DNA of 64,000 nucleotides from Neobacillus pocheonensis (GTDB lineage Bacteria > Bacillota > Bacilli > Bacillales > Cytobacillaceae), in contig JAMQCR010000002.1 in the NCBI GenBank assembly GCA_023702235.1, positions 1,231,001 to 1,295,000 of the forward strand. The letters run 5' to 3'. The position numbers were made by a program, and so were the translations under genes. Position 1 is the stretch's first letter; every line of letters begins with the position of its first letter. Under the pieces are notes generated by a model that saw only the letters and a list, made by a program, of their open reading frames with translations, searched no databases and was not told the origin of the DNA. Below are positions 54,167 through 62,991 of this stretch, one piece after another.

Positions 54167-55155
54167 ATGATAAAATTAACTTTAAATAAATTGGCGGCTC
54201 TTAAACGTTTATCTGATGAGAATGGGATTATCGGTGCTTTGGCGATTGATCAACGCGGTTCATTAAAAAAAATGATTGAGGCAGGAAGCTCAAGGTCCTT
54301 AGGTGATGATGGGATCATCCGCTTTAAGGAATTGGTTTCAAAGGAGCTGACACCCTATGCAACATCCATTCTATTAGATCCGGAATACGGTTTGCCAGCT
54401 GCGAAAGTTCGTGATTCGGGTGCAGGATTGTTAGTGGCATATGAAAAAACCGGTTATGATACCACAGCAGTAGGGCGCTTGCCTGATTTATTGACTGCCT
54501 GGTCTGTTAGGCGTCTAAAGGAAGCTGGAGCAGATGCGGTTAAATTTTTACTATACTATGATGTGGACGAAGAAAAAAAATTAATGACTTTAAGCATGTT
54601 TATATGGAAAGAGTCGGGGCAGAGTGTGCAGCAGAAGACATTCCATTTTTCTTAGAAATTGTTACCTACGATGCCAAGGATAATAATGTGAAAAGCTTGG
54701 AATATGCCAAAGTAAGGCTTTATAAGGTCATCGAAGCGATGAGAGAATTCTCCAAACCCCAGTACAAAGTGGATGTTTTAAAGGTAGAGGTTCCAGTAGA
54801 TATGAATTTTGTGGAGGGTAACGCACAAGGTGAGATCGCCTATAGCCAGGAAGAAGCGGCAGCGTATTTTAAGGAGCAAAGTGAAGCAACTGATTTGCCA
54901 TTTATTTTTTTAAGTGCCGGTGTAAGTGCTGAATTATTCCAACAAACCTTAACAATTGCGAAGAAATCAGGTTCCACCTTCAATGGTGTCCTCTGCGGCC
55001 GGGCAACTTGGAAAAATGGTGTTGCGCCATTTGCTGAAAATGGTGAACAGGCAGGACGTGCCTGGTTACAAGACACCGGCAAAAAAAACATACAAAAACT
55101 TAACAATATCTTAAAGGTGACAGCAAGTTCATGGTTTGACAAGGTGACTGGGTGA
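54167..55155 (+). pseudogene. lacD: Tagatose-1,6-bisphosphate aldolase, one frameshift
   Basis: This is the LacD class I aldolase: IIGALAIDQRGSLKKMIEAG, SILLDPEYGLPAAKVRDSGA, DAVKFLLYYDVDEEKK. The frame breaks in a run of eight As at about 54571-54578 and continues YMERVGAECAAEDIPFFLEI, LKVEVPVDMNFVEGN, with the Schiff-base lysine region VKFLLYY retained. One A more or less in the homopolymer restores a protein of about 329 residues, a typical place for sequencing error. Confidence 0.88.
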
Positions 55156-55221
55156 GAGTGGAATGGAGAGTAGCCCTTGCTCTTTTATTTCCCGAATTAA
55201 AAATCTAGTAGAATATATAAA

Positions 55222-55368
55222 GAAACAAATTACATCATCATTGGTAATTTTAAAGATGTAATGATAAAAGGCAACAAATCTTCAAAATTGGGGAAAGCAG
55301 AAAAGATGATAAGTGAAGGAAAAGAATTAGAGATTATTAGTGAAGAAGATTTTATGAAGATGTTGTAG
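55222..55368 (+). pseudogene. BRCT-domain remnant
   Basis: A frame without good start reads ETNYIIIGNFKDVMIKGNKS then SKLGKAEKMISEGKELEIIS and EEDFMKML stop. The G(N/K)KSSKL..AE.....G....I.SE..F..ML pattern is the C-terminal half of BRCT domains as in exonucleases or DNA ligase. The first half is missing. Confidence 0.5.
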
Positions 55369-55375
55369 AGTTAGG

Positions 55376-55412
55376 AGACACCTACAAAAAAGTTGGTGTC
55401 TTTTTATTTTTT
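55376..55412 (+). terminator. Terminator after the BRCT remnant
   Basis: AGACACC and GGTGTCT form a stem with a 12-base loop followed by TTTTATTTTTTT. Confidence 0.75.
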
Positions 55413-55879
55413 TATCAAAGAGATGCCTACCGGAAAGTTTGAAGTATATAATGCATTCGAAAATATCAACTAGGAAGATGTTGAGGACGCAATTAACAAT
55501 AGATAAATTTAAATCCAAATTATAGCGTTACCTCTAATTGTCAAGTATGTTTTAATTGTTCTCTATTGAACAATGAGTAAGCATAAAAGTATAAAGTATA
55601 TTTTGGATAAAGAAACTTCTGAACGAATAGCAGAAGAAGTGGACAAAAATTCAATAACGGATTAAACCTACTTCAACTATGTGAAGGAATGCACTTAAAC
55701 TTCCATGAAAGTACAAAACAGTGAATAGGTTTTGTTTGTTTTGTGTGAGGTGAAGTTTGTTGAGGTTGGGCGGTCATTTGTTTAGAAGAAAGTAGAAACG
55801 GTCTAAGTTCGTTGATTGACCTTTTACCTCAATGAATAAATCTGTATTGTTAAATAGCTTATTTGTATATGTGTTTAAA
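55413..55879. other. Gene-poor region with short open frames
   Basis: Small frames such as MSKHKSIKYILDKETSERIA (55573-55665) lack ribosome binding sites and look like remnants. ATGTGAAGGAATGCACTTAA near 55679 is a family A fragment. No complete gene is seen. Confidence 0.45.
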
Positions 55880-55914
55880 GTCGGTCAGGAGTTCGAACCC
55901 CTCACAGGTCATCA
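55880..55914 (+). other. tRNA 3'-end-like fragment, possible attachment-site scar
   Basis: AGGAGTTCGAACCCCT folds as a T-arm (five pairs, one mismatch, seven-base TTCGAAC loop) and is followed by CACAGGTCATCA, like a 3' acceptor strand. The 5' half of a tRNA is absent. Integrating elements commonly duplicate tRNA 3' ends, and a tyrosine recombinase gene lies 320 bases away. Confidence 0.4.
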
Positions 55915-55995
55915 AGTGTAGACGTAACAAGGGTTTTGCAAGGACTTTGCAACCTTAGTAAGAAAGTGGTCGTTGTTAGACCCGTTTCTTATAAT

Positions 55996-56043
55996 AAGAC
56001 CACTAACCTTCTTAAAAAATTGAGAAGGTTAGTGGTCTTTTTT
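55996..56043 (+). terminator. Strong terminator
   Basis: AAGACCACTAACCTTCT and AGAAGGTTAGTGGTCTT form a perfect 17-base-pair stem followed by TTTTTA. The transcript it ends is unclear, because no gene precedes it; it may be a remnant of one lost. Confidence 0.85.
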
Positions 56044-56164
56044 ATGTTGTTGAAATTTGCTATTCAAAATTTTAAAGAGGATAGGGAGTTCAAAAACCTC
56101 TCCAAACAAACGATTAAACGTATAAATTACTAACCTATTAATTTTTCATAAACAATTCACACAA

Positions 56165-56196
56165 AAGAGTGCGAAAATAGCCATTATCGCACTCTT
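56165..56196 (-). terminator. Terminator of the recombinase gene
   Basis: AAGAGTGCGA and TCGCACTCTT form a 10-base-pair stem 38 bases beyond the stop of the leftward recombinase gene, with As on the plus strand before it. Confidence 0.65.
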
Positions 56197-56233
56197 GATT
56201 TTCGAAGAGAAAGGAAATGTTCCAAATAATAAT

Positions 56234-57340
56234 TTATTTATTTTCCCTACGTTTATCAAGGAGCTCAGCCGCCTTTCTTGCTTTTTCTCTAGTTGTATTA
56301 ATATAAAGCAAAGAAATGTCAGAAGAAGTATGTCCAAGTTGAGACATAATTAATGGAATATCTCCATTGGTTTGTTCAGCAAGGTTGGTTGCATAGGTAT
56401 GACGTAACTTATGGGGAGACATTCTTTTGTCAAAAGACTTTGTGTATTTATAAACGATATTCTCTATAGCACGATTCGTAAGGGGTTTAGGTTCATTTTT
56501 GTAAAGTTTAAGATATACATATTCATTTTCATTGTTCCCAGCCTTATATCTTTCATTTCTGATAGAGAGATATGTTTTTAAGTCGTCTAGGCTAGAGGGA
56601 GTTACTGAAACGGTATCTTTCTTATTCCCTTTTCGTATCACACTGATCTCTTTAGAAGTGAAATCAATATCCTTAATACGCAAGTTCGATAACTCATTTA
56701 CTCGAATTCCTGTTCCTAAGAATAAAGAGAGGATACTAATATCCCTTTCTCGATCACGCTTAAAATATTTAAACTGAGAAGGGGAGAGGGAGAGTTCATA
56801 TTCGCCCTTTATATAGTCTAAAAATTCAAGGTCTTTATCCCCAATAAATATCTTATCTGTAAGGTTTTTAGCTCGTTCATTAAAAGTCTCCGTTACTTTG
56901 GTTACTTCTATTTTTTGCATAACATTTCGATGGAAGTAGGGCTCGTTATTTTCTAATTCCGCTTCGATTGTCATGTACTTAAACAAAGAGCGAAGAGAGG
57001 ACTTATGACGATTGACTGTCTTAGGATTTATTTGCTTTGTTTCATCATCTGATACTTTAAATTTTTTCCTCGCTAAAAACTTAAAATAATTCCTTGCTTG
57101 ATCTAATGTGATTGAAGATAGTACGTCTGGGGGAATATCCTTAATTCGATCACACTTCACAATTCCTTCGGTTATAAGCCAATTAAAGAAATCACGAAAA
57201 TCTCTTACATAATTAAATAGGGTGATGGAAGAGCGGATATCTTGTTTAGCATCCACGTATTCCACCACATAATAGGGCATCTCATTAAGTAAGATTTCTA
57301 ATTGGTTTTCGTATTTTTCATGTTGTTTGGAAATTGCCAT
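56234..57340 (-). CDS. xerS: XerS-like tyrosine recombinase
   Basis: This 368-residue recombinase has an N-terminal core-binding domain (RDFFNWLITEGIVKCDRIKD, SLRSLFKYMTIEAELENNEP) and a catalytic domain with GTGIRVNELSNLRIKDIDF, SPHKLRHTYATNLAEQTNGD and SQLGHTSSDISLLYINTTRE: the Arg, His-x-x-Arg, His and Tyr residues are all present. It resembles XerS, the single recombinase for dif in streptococci; in Bacillaceae such genes are frequent and often on mobile DNA. Reverse-strand GAGGTG precedes ATG 57340. Its promoter carries a LexA-type box. A decayed relative is at 41441-42038. Confidence 0.9.
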   Translation of the reverse strand: MAISKQHEKYENQLEILLNEMPYYVVEYVDAKQDIRSSITLFNYVRDFRDFFNWLITEGIVKCDRIKDIPPDVLSSITLDQARNYFKFLARKKFKVSDDETKQINPKTVNRHKSSLRSLFKYMTIEAELENNEPYFHRNVMQKIEVTKVTETFNERAKNLTDKIFIGDKDLEFLDYIKGEYELSLSPSQFKYFKRDRERDISILSLFLGTGIRVNELSNLRIKDIDFTSKEISVIRKGNKKDTVSVTPSSLDDLKTYLSIRNERYKAGNNENEYVYLKLYKNEPKPLTNRAIENIVYKYTKSFDKRMSPHKLRHTYATNLAEQTNGDIPLIMSQLGHTSSDISLLYINTTREKARKAAELLDKRRENK

Positions 57341-57369
57341 TAAAACACCTCATTAGAAATAATACTTTA

Positions 57370-57398
57370 ATTATAGAACAAATGTTCGTATAATACAA
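57370..57398 (-). promoter_or_regulatory. Promoter of xerS with LexA (SOS) box
   Basis: Reading leftward: TTGTAT (57393-57398), 17 bases, TATAAT (57370-57375). The spacer contains CGAACATTTGTTCT (57375-57388), against the Bacillus LexA consensus CGAACATATGTTCG. This suggests SOS induction of the recombinase. Confidence 0.7.
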
Positions 57399-57415
57399 TT
57401 TTTACGAATTCTTGT

Positions 57416-57436
57416 TTACATAATAATATTATGTAA
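57416..57436. other. Palindrome upstream of the recombinase gene, possible core site
   Basis: TTACATAAT and ATTATGTAA are separated by 3 bases. GTTTACATAATA also matches one arm of the Bacillus dif site as I remember it. It may be a recombinase or dif-type core site. Confidence 0.4.
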
Positions 57437-57507
57437 TACATTATTTACTTATTACTCTTCCTGGTGAATAATTTACCAATAAAAGTAAAAATGTTGTTAT
57501 TCTACTT

Positions 57508-57669
57508 TTATTGTTTAACCGGAATCTTTACGAATTGAAGGTCTTGAGAAAGGGAAGCCTTTAGGCGGTCAATTTCAGCTTCAGCTGCTTCAATAGATTC
57601 AAAAACTTCGTCAATGCTCATTGCTTCTTTGTTTGTGTTTTTATTAAACACTCTAATTTTATATTTCAT
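57508..57669 (-). CDS. 53-residue protein of unknown function in the HepT/XerS module
   Basis: Product: MKYKIRVFNKNTNKEAMSID, EVFESIEAAEAEIDRLKASL, SQDLQFVKIPVKQ. It is related to the 52-residue protein at 42176. Predicted beta-hairpin, helix, beta. Conservation in both modules and the same place between hepT and the recombinase gene suggest it belongs to them, perhaps as a small regulator. AAAGG precedes its ATG. Confidence 0.62.
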   Translation of the reverse strand: MKYKIRVFNKNTNKEAMSIDEVFESIEAAEAEIDRLKASLSQDLQFVKIPVKQ

Positions 57670-57683
57670 AAAGGACACCTTTC

Positions 57684-58088
57684 TTAATATTTTAGGATTT
57701 GCTTAGTAAAATCAGTAAAATCATCTAAATGTTTTTCAACAATTTGCTCTAAAATACTCAAGTTAATAGTCTGGTAATCATGAACGGCGATATTTCGGAA
57801 TCCGACCATCGCCTTTAACCGTTTTTCTATTTCCTTATCAATTATTGAAGAGGATTCAAGCATATCAAAAGCATCACGACTGGTTTGTGGTAATCCTAGT
57901 CGTTCTTGCGCTACAATATGCATCGCCAGATCAATACAGGCTTCACAGGCACGTTGTATGTTTAGAATGATGGAGTCTTGTTTAGTATAATCTTGTAAGT
58001 TTTCAGGTTTTTGATCATATACATCGAGAATTCTTTTTTTACAGCGTTCAATAACGCTTATCTTATTTAAAATGACATCATTTTTCAT
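57684..58088 (-). CDS. hepT: HepT-type HEPN ribonuclease toxin
   Basis: This 134-residue HEPN (DUF86) protein shows SRDAFDMLESSSIIDKEIEK and GFRNIAVHDYQTINL: Arg98, His103 and Tyr105 form the RX4HXY motif of HepT, where the Tyr is adenylylated by MntA. HepT is an RNase that MntA neutralises. The start is ATG 58088 (an in-frame ATG at 58106 is possible). It overlaps the end of mntA by 11 bases, so they are translationally coupled. Confidence 0.9.
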   Translation of the reverse strand: MKNDVILNKISVIERCKKRILDVYDQKPENLQDYTKQDSIILNIQRACEACIDLAMHIVAQERLGLPQTSRDAFDMLESSSIIDKEIEKRLKAMVGFRNIAVHDYQTINLSILEQIVEKHLDDFTDFTKQILKY

Positions 58089-58485
58089 AGATAGTCCCGC
58101 TTTCATCTATGTTTTCTAAAATCAATTTACGTTCTTCATTTAACTTTGCGTACATACTTAAAGCTCTCATCTCAATATTCATCCTAAATGTTTCATCATT
58201 TGAAAAAATCACTTTTCCGGTTGAAAAAATTTGTGCTTGGAAAACTGTAGACGCTTGGGTTAAATCCACTAAGTCAATATCAAATTTAAGGATATCCGCT
58301 AGTTCTTGAGCTAACATAAAAACTTCATAGGAGGAAAGATTTCGCTCTTTATGATAAAATGCAATATCAATATCACTTTCTTTATGCGTTGTACCATTAG
58401 CAAAGGAACCAAAGACAATGATAAAAGATGGATCGATTTTGCTGATTAAGAATTCTTGAGCTTTCTCGAGAATGTTATTTGCCAA
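58078..58485 (-). CDS. mntA: MntA-type nucleotidyltransferase antitoxin
   Basis: The TTG start at 58485 has GGAGGGA 5 bases upstream. The 135-residue MNT protein shows IIVFGSFANGTTHKESDIDI, the GSX10DXD catalytic motif (Gly26, Ser27, Asp38, Asp40). It transfers AMP to the Tyr of HepT and so blocks the toxin. The antitoxin gene is first, toxin second, as usual for this class (type VII). Confidence 0.9.
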   Translation of the reverse strand: MANNILEKAQEFLISKIDPSFIIVFGSFANGTTHKESDIDIAFYHKERNLSSYEVFMLAQELADILKFDIDLVDLTQASTVFQAQIFSTGKVIFSNDETFRMNIEMRALSMYAKLNEERKLILENIDESGTIYEK

Positions 58486-58754
58486 AGGAATCCCTCCAAA
58501 TGGATTATATAGAATATTATACCAAACATCCGCTCTATTTTTCAACTATTCGTAAAAGAGGTATTATACGAATAATTAAATTTAAATTGTATTTTGATGA
58601 AAGAATAACCGAAAAGTTTGATTTCTCTACAGACATGTTTCAAACAGTCCAGCCAGTTTACATCAAAACGATTTTAACCAAAGCTGGGAACCAAGTACCT
58701 ATCATTAAAGAAATTGAATTATCTTATCGATATGAATCCATAGAAGTCTTATAA
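58479..58754 (+). CDS. Hypothetical protein or fragment
   Basis: The C-terminal 60 residues (KLYFDERITEKFDFSTDMFQ then TVQPVYIKTILTKAGNQVPI) look protein-like and the stop is 8 bases ahead of a strong terminator stem. The N-terminal part overlaps the start region of mntA on the other strand and lacks an RBS. Family unknown; probably the end of a truncated gene. Confidence 0.35.
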   Translation: MPKESLQMDYIEYYTKHPLYFSTIRKRGIIRIIKFKLYFDERITEKFDFSTDMFQTVQPVYIKTILTKAGNQVPIIKEIELSYRYESIEVL

Positions 58755-58762
58755 AATAGAAA

Positions 58763-58796
58763 GGAGCAGACCTTTTAGCGGTTCTGCTCTTTTTTG
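58763..58796 (+). terminator. Terminator
   Basis: GGAGCAGACC and GGTTCTGCTC form a stem (one bulge) with loop TTTTAGC, followed by TTTTTTT. Confidence 0.8.
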
Positions 58797-60403
58797 CACC
58801 ATTAACATTTAAACGACGTAATTAGATTTTAGGAGCAACCGACCACATTGGATTGGTTACATAGGCGAGATGTTAGTGCATCTCGTCTTTCCTTATATAT
58901 TCCACAATATAACATAAATATTCTAAAAATAAACAAAGAACCTATCAATATTCCCTTATTAATTCTGGATTTTATTTCTTTCGACTATAAGAACCTGATT
59001 ATTTTAGATTCTATAAGTTTTCAGTTAATATACGAAATTGCATAGGGCATTTGCGGGGATAGCGGTTATCACATTGATAAACACTGCAGTAATAGATGAT
59101 TTGGAAAAAGAACTGAAATAGTTTTTTTAAAAAATTTTTATTCCGTCTCATTATCACAAGATTACTTATGATAATGAGACGGAATTTATTTTTTGTTTGG
59201 GTTCCTAGAAAAAACATTATATCTACTAGAAAAAAATATAATTATTACGTCAAAACAATATTTTACGTAATTTTATTTTTCCCGGTTTTATGTAAATGAG
59301 TTCATATCTTCTACTTCAAATAATCAAAGTAGATAAATTGATTACACTTACCTGAATAATTTATATCGATACCAGTTAAAAGTAGAAAAAATTTCTTTTT
59401 CGTTAATTCCGTCGAATACTCTCCATTTATATCATGTTCTCTTCAATTAGATTCTGCACCACGATTTCATCTTTGAGGATATAAAATATCTCCTTTTTAA
59501 TGGCAATTTCTCTAAAAAAATATCTGTATTTTTTAATTTTCTCTGCTGGAAATATCAAATAACGTTTTTACTCACCGTCCTAAATACCTTTTTGCCTTTT
59601 TGCCCCGCTTTAACCTCTTCTCGATTTAAAATCAAAAAATAAAAGTAACACTTTGACCATTAATCATTCGATATTGCTTATTTCAAGGTATCTCCATATT
59701 TATCCTTAAATCATTAAGTTGCTTGTAGATATCACTAAATTCGGAATCTTTGCTTCATCTTCGCGTGATATGTATCGAAAAACGATTTTATAATAGGAAT
59801 TATCTATTAACAACAATATTATTAATTGATAATATAATAAAATTATGTTAACTAATATAGCTTCTCTGATTCAATAAATCACTATATATCATAGAAATTT
59901 ACCTCTTCGTATTGAGACTTTATATTTTTATATCCTTCTTCAACACCCTGAGCTTTTTGTTGAATGAACAAAAGATACCACAATTATAGCAGCGTGGTTT
60001 TTTCCCTCTTACAATTGTTAGTTCAATAATTTTTAAGTTCGGCATCTAAATCCATTATTTAGTTTAGCCTTTCATCCTAGCCATTCAAATTTGCAAGGAA
60101 TTCAGAAATTTCTATTTAGGAAAAAAATGCAATGGTCATTTTAACTTCCTTATCTTGTTCTGTTACCCAATAATCATTATACAAACCCCAAACCTCTTCA
60201 AATTTTATACTTTAACTTATATGTTATTTTTGATGTATATGATATTTTATAAAAAGATGAAGTTATGTACGTATTCCTTCCCTAGGGGCATCTGTTCTAG
60301 TTATTTCTGTATACGTTCCCTTAGCTGGTTATGATGTTCAAGATAAGAATATTTATATTTCGGATTTGATACCAAAACGATCAATCATATTGGTACTCCA
60401 TAA
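58797..60403. other. AT-rich gene-free region of 1.6 kb with one strong hairpin
   Basis: No reading frame with an RBS stands out. ATTCCGTCTCATTATCA (59140-59156) and TGATAATGAGACGGAAT (59169-59185) form a perfect 17-base-pair hairpin followed by TTATTTTTTG, a terminator. A short reverse frame (59920-60045) has KPRCYNCGIFCSFN, perhaps a zinc-finger remnant. The rest probably holds decayed genes. Confidence 0.5.
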
Positions 60404-60866
60404 TTAAAAAAAGAGCCTTAACTGGCTCCTTTGACTATTTACCCACTCCAAGTCTAGGATATACCCTATAGGTTTATGCATAATTATCTCTAACTGCCTT
60501 ATTTTAAAGGCCATGCTGCGGTCTAAATCTTCTTTCACTTGTTTCTTATATCGTCTAGCTTCATCCTTATTGGCAATTTCATATACCTTAAGCTCTTTGC
60601 GCTTAGACCCCTCTTTTATAATCCGTGACCTTTTTATAATTCCATCTTCAAGCAGCTCGTGCAATCCTTTGTAAACTTCAGAATGGTTGGACCTATAATT
60701 GAAGTGCTTAAATGTTTTATAAAAATCATCCAACATTTCTTGCCCTTATGGCCTCCTGCTCAATCCACGATAGCAAATACAGCTTCACAAACGCACGCTG
60801 CTTGATTAAAAAGTAATCTCGGTTCCGTAGTTTTACTTTTTTTTCCTCTATTGTATTATCCTCCAA
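60404..60866 (-). pseudogene. rtp: Replication terminator protein (RTP) homologue, one frameshift
   Basis: From TTG 60866 (AAGGAGGG upstream) the reverse strand reads RNRDYFLIKQRAFVKLYLLS then WIEQEA, breaks near 60735, and continues MLDDFYKTFKHFNYRSNHSE, VYKGLHELLEDGIIKRSRII and YKKQVKEDLDRSMAFKIRQL. B. subtilis RTP has, as I recall it, VKQRAFLKLYMITMTEQE, F..IGFKPNHTEVYRSLHEL and YKKQLKVELDRC. The match is over the whole winged-helix dimer protein, including the C-terminal dimerisation helix. RTP binds Ter sites and stops the replisome. A Ter-like site lies about 30 bases upstream. Confidence 0.8.
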
Positions 60867-60893
60867 AATAGACCCTCCTTGCTGACCGTTTGT

Positions 60894-60920
60894 GTGAATT
60901 TAGCACATATTGTAATTAGA
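60894..60920 (-). promoter_or_regulatory. Ter-like RTP-binding site
   Basis: On the reverse strand: CTAATTACAATATGTGCTAA followed by ATTCAC. The Bacillus Ter consensus as I remember it contains ACTAATT, four or so bases, TATGTACTAAAT. The site differs at only a few positions and lies directly upstream of the RTP gene, as TerI does in B. subtilis. Confidence 0.6.
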
Positions 60921-61766
60921 AAATTATTGGATTTGATTTTTCTCCTACTCATATATCGTTCATAAAAGTACGGTTCGATGAAAAAGTAAAAACCTGTATC
61001 CATTTTTAGGATCAGGCTTCTTTGCTTTTCATAATGCGACATAGTTAAAGTTGCGAAAGAGTGGTATTTTACGCAAAAATGAAATCCTAAAGAAATTACA
61101 GGAAAGATTCCTTCCTCTGCCTAACGTAAAACTCAATAAAATTAACAAAAGTGAACCCAGCCCCCGACTGTCCACTTTTAACACGGCTTTAGAATTTTAT
61201 TGGATCATCTACCTTTAAATAAACAATGGTCACTATTTTCGTAAATCCATAAAAATAATGTGTGCTCATAGGCACTGTTAAAATGATCTCTATGTTAGGT
61301 TTGTTATTAAATAAAATCGATAAGGAATTCTGTACCGTTTTCATTTTAATTTATGTCTGGCCATTATAGGGACGAATCGAATGTATTTTTTCTAATGGTA
61401 TCGTGATTCTTCGAGTAAGATCGATTCCAAAGTAAAGCTGCCCATTGAGATTTTTTCTGTATTGTAATTTCTTTCTTTCTTTCAGACTCCTTAAAATTTG
61501 TAAATAGGTTCTATACGAACATTTTTTTAAAATCAAAAAATTTGATGTTTATGTATTAGTATCTTCAACAATCTGGTCCTAATAAAAAACAAACGCTATC
61601 CTTTTTTGAGGATAGCACCCTTTAATGGAATAACTACACGACTTAAATTAGCTGGTAATGCGGAATAATAAGCTATATTCTTAAACATGCCCTCGTTTAT
61701 TGGATTTGATAAATAACTGAAGCCAGTCCTTTCAAGGTGGATAAAAAGTTCCCCCTCTTTAACATC
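60921..61766. other. Gene-poor region with a family B repeat
   Basis: A short reverse frame at 61351-61536 (LYFGIDLTRRITIPLEKIHS) has no RBS and is probably a remnant. At 61558-61640 ATCTTCAACAATCTGGTCC and hairpin GCTATCC / GGATAGC form a family B repeat. GACATAGTTAAAGTT at about 61040 weakly recalls Ter. Confidence 0.45.
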
Positions 61767-62284
61767 TTAATCATTCCGTAATTTCCTAAGCACCTGGAAA
61801 ATCTGACCCCTATGATGTGATTCATGTTCAATCAAATGGTAAACTACCCACTCAGGTGTGACGTCATAATTTTCAAGTACCCTCGTTTTACGCCAATCCG
61901 TTAGGTCCATTGAACGAAAGTAGGAAAGAAATACTTGACGCACCTTATTAAGGCGGTAAAAATGCTCTTCTAAACTTTGTCCTTCAATGTGGGTTAAAGT
62001 GCCGTCTTCAGACCGGCTTTCTAACGGAAACAACGAGCGTATTTCGAAATCCCATTCAACACCAAGGACTTCTACATATAACCAATCTGCCTCGACCAAT
62101 GCAATGTGATATAACAGCGAGCCAATCGTATGTCTTTCATCAATTTTTGTGTCGAGTATACTTTGGCTAATTCCAGTTAATTCTGTTATAAGAGTACGGC
62201 GAACATCTTCTAAACACCATAGCCATCGGCAACTTCTTCCTCATATTCTGGTAATGGAGATACCAGTAAAGTTCTTCTCTTCAA
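61767..62284 (-). pseudogene. DinB family protein, one frameshift
   Basis: Starting at TTG 62284 with AGGAGG 9 bases upstream, the frame reads RRTLLVSPLPEYEEEVADG, breaks near 62210, then continues LEDVRRTLITELTGISQSIL and IDERHTIGSLLYHIALVEAD, and to 61767 with VVYHLIEHESHHRGQIFQVL. The three His of DinB (LLYHIA, HESHHRG) are present. It is related to, but distinct from, the intact DinB gene at 36787. Confidence 0.78.
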
Positions 62285-62991
62285 CGAGATCATCCTCCTC
62301 TTATATAAAAGTACTTACAATATTTTAAAAATGGATGTTTCTTTCTTTTAAATTAAAAATTTTTTTTGCTTATTCCACAATTTGGCCGTTTGTGAAGAAG
62401 GATTTAATTATTTATCATATAAAATCACATTTTCTTATTAATTCTTTCACATTCAAATTGCTCATGATTTTTTGTAATAAAGCAAGTGAATAATCCCTAT
62501 TAGACTACAAAAAAATAAAAAGAAGATAATACTAAAATGGTAATGAATTCTTTGTGTATATATTGGACTCTTTATTTAGCATGTTTGGTAATTTATTTAC
62601 AAGTAATTTTTAAAAAAATGCCTCAATTCTTAATATGCATTTAAATTACACAATTTGGATAACCTAATAATTAAGAGTAAGAGTAGACCCCCTTCACAAA
62701 GGAAACATAATTAAGCAGAGCCTTGCTCTTTTTATTGAAAAATAGGCGTTAATCCAAGAAACACTCACACCATTGACATAATATAGAACAAACAAAAATT
62801 TGTACTTCGACCAGTTATTTTAAAAGGCACATTATAAGTGCCTTTTATTATTTAAATGAAGATATAAAATGGTTTGGTGTTAATTAGTTCTATTACAACT
62901 TTTTACTTAAACAAATTAAAACTAAAAAAATAAAGTTGAATCGTAAACCAAATCTTCAAAAAATCTCCTTCAGTACACAAATTAGAACAGA
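62285..62991. other. AT-rich gene-free region
   Basis: No gene is apparent. AAAAGGCAC and GTGCCTTTT (62822-62846) form a hairpin that can terminate the leftward gene at 62992. The rest, including 62340-62640, is very AT-rich without visible structure. Confidence 0.5.

Noticed and set aside
55573..55665. 30-codon frame MSKHKSIKYILDKETSERIA...
   Set aside because: No RBS, no homologue recognised, too short to support; mentioned as a possible remnant.
55880..55914. A complete tRNA gene
   Set aside because: Only a T-arm and acceptor-like end are present; upstream sequence cannot form the D- and anticodon arms.
58848..59045. 65-codon frame, Ile-rich
   Set aside because: Low-complexity AT-driven frame without RBS.
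61036..61060. Second Ter-like site GACATAGTTAAAGTT
   Set aside because: Only the middle matches the Ter consensus; the flanks do not, so it is not listed as a site.
61351..61536. 61-codon reverse frame with ITIPLEKIHS
   Set aside because: No RBS and no recognised family; may be the end of a lost gene.
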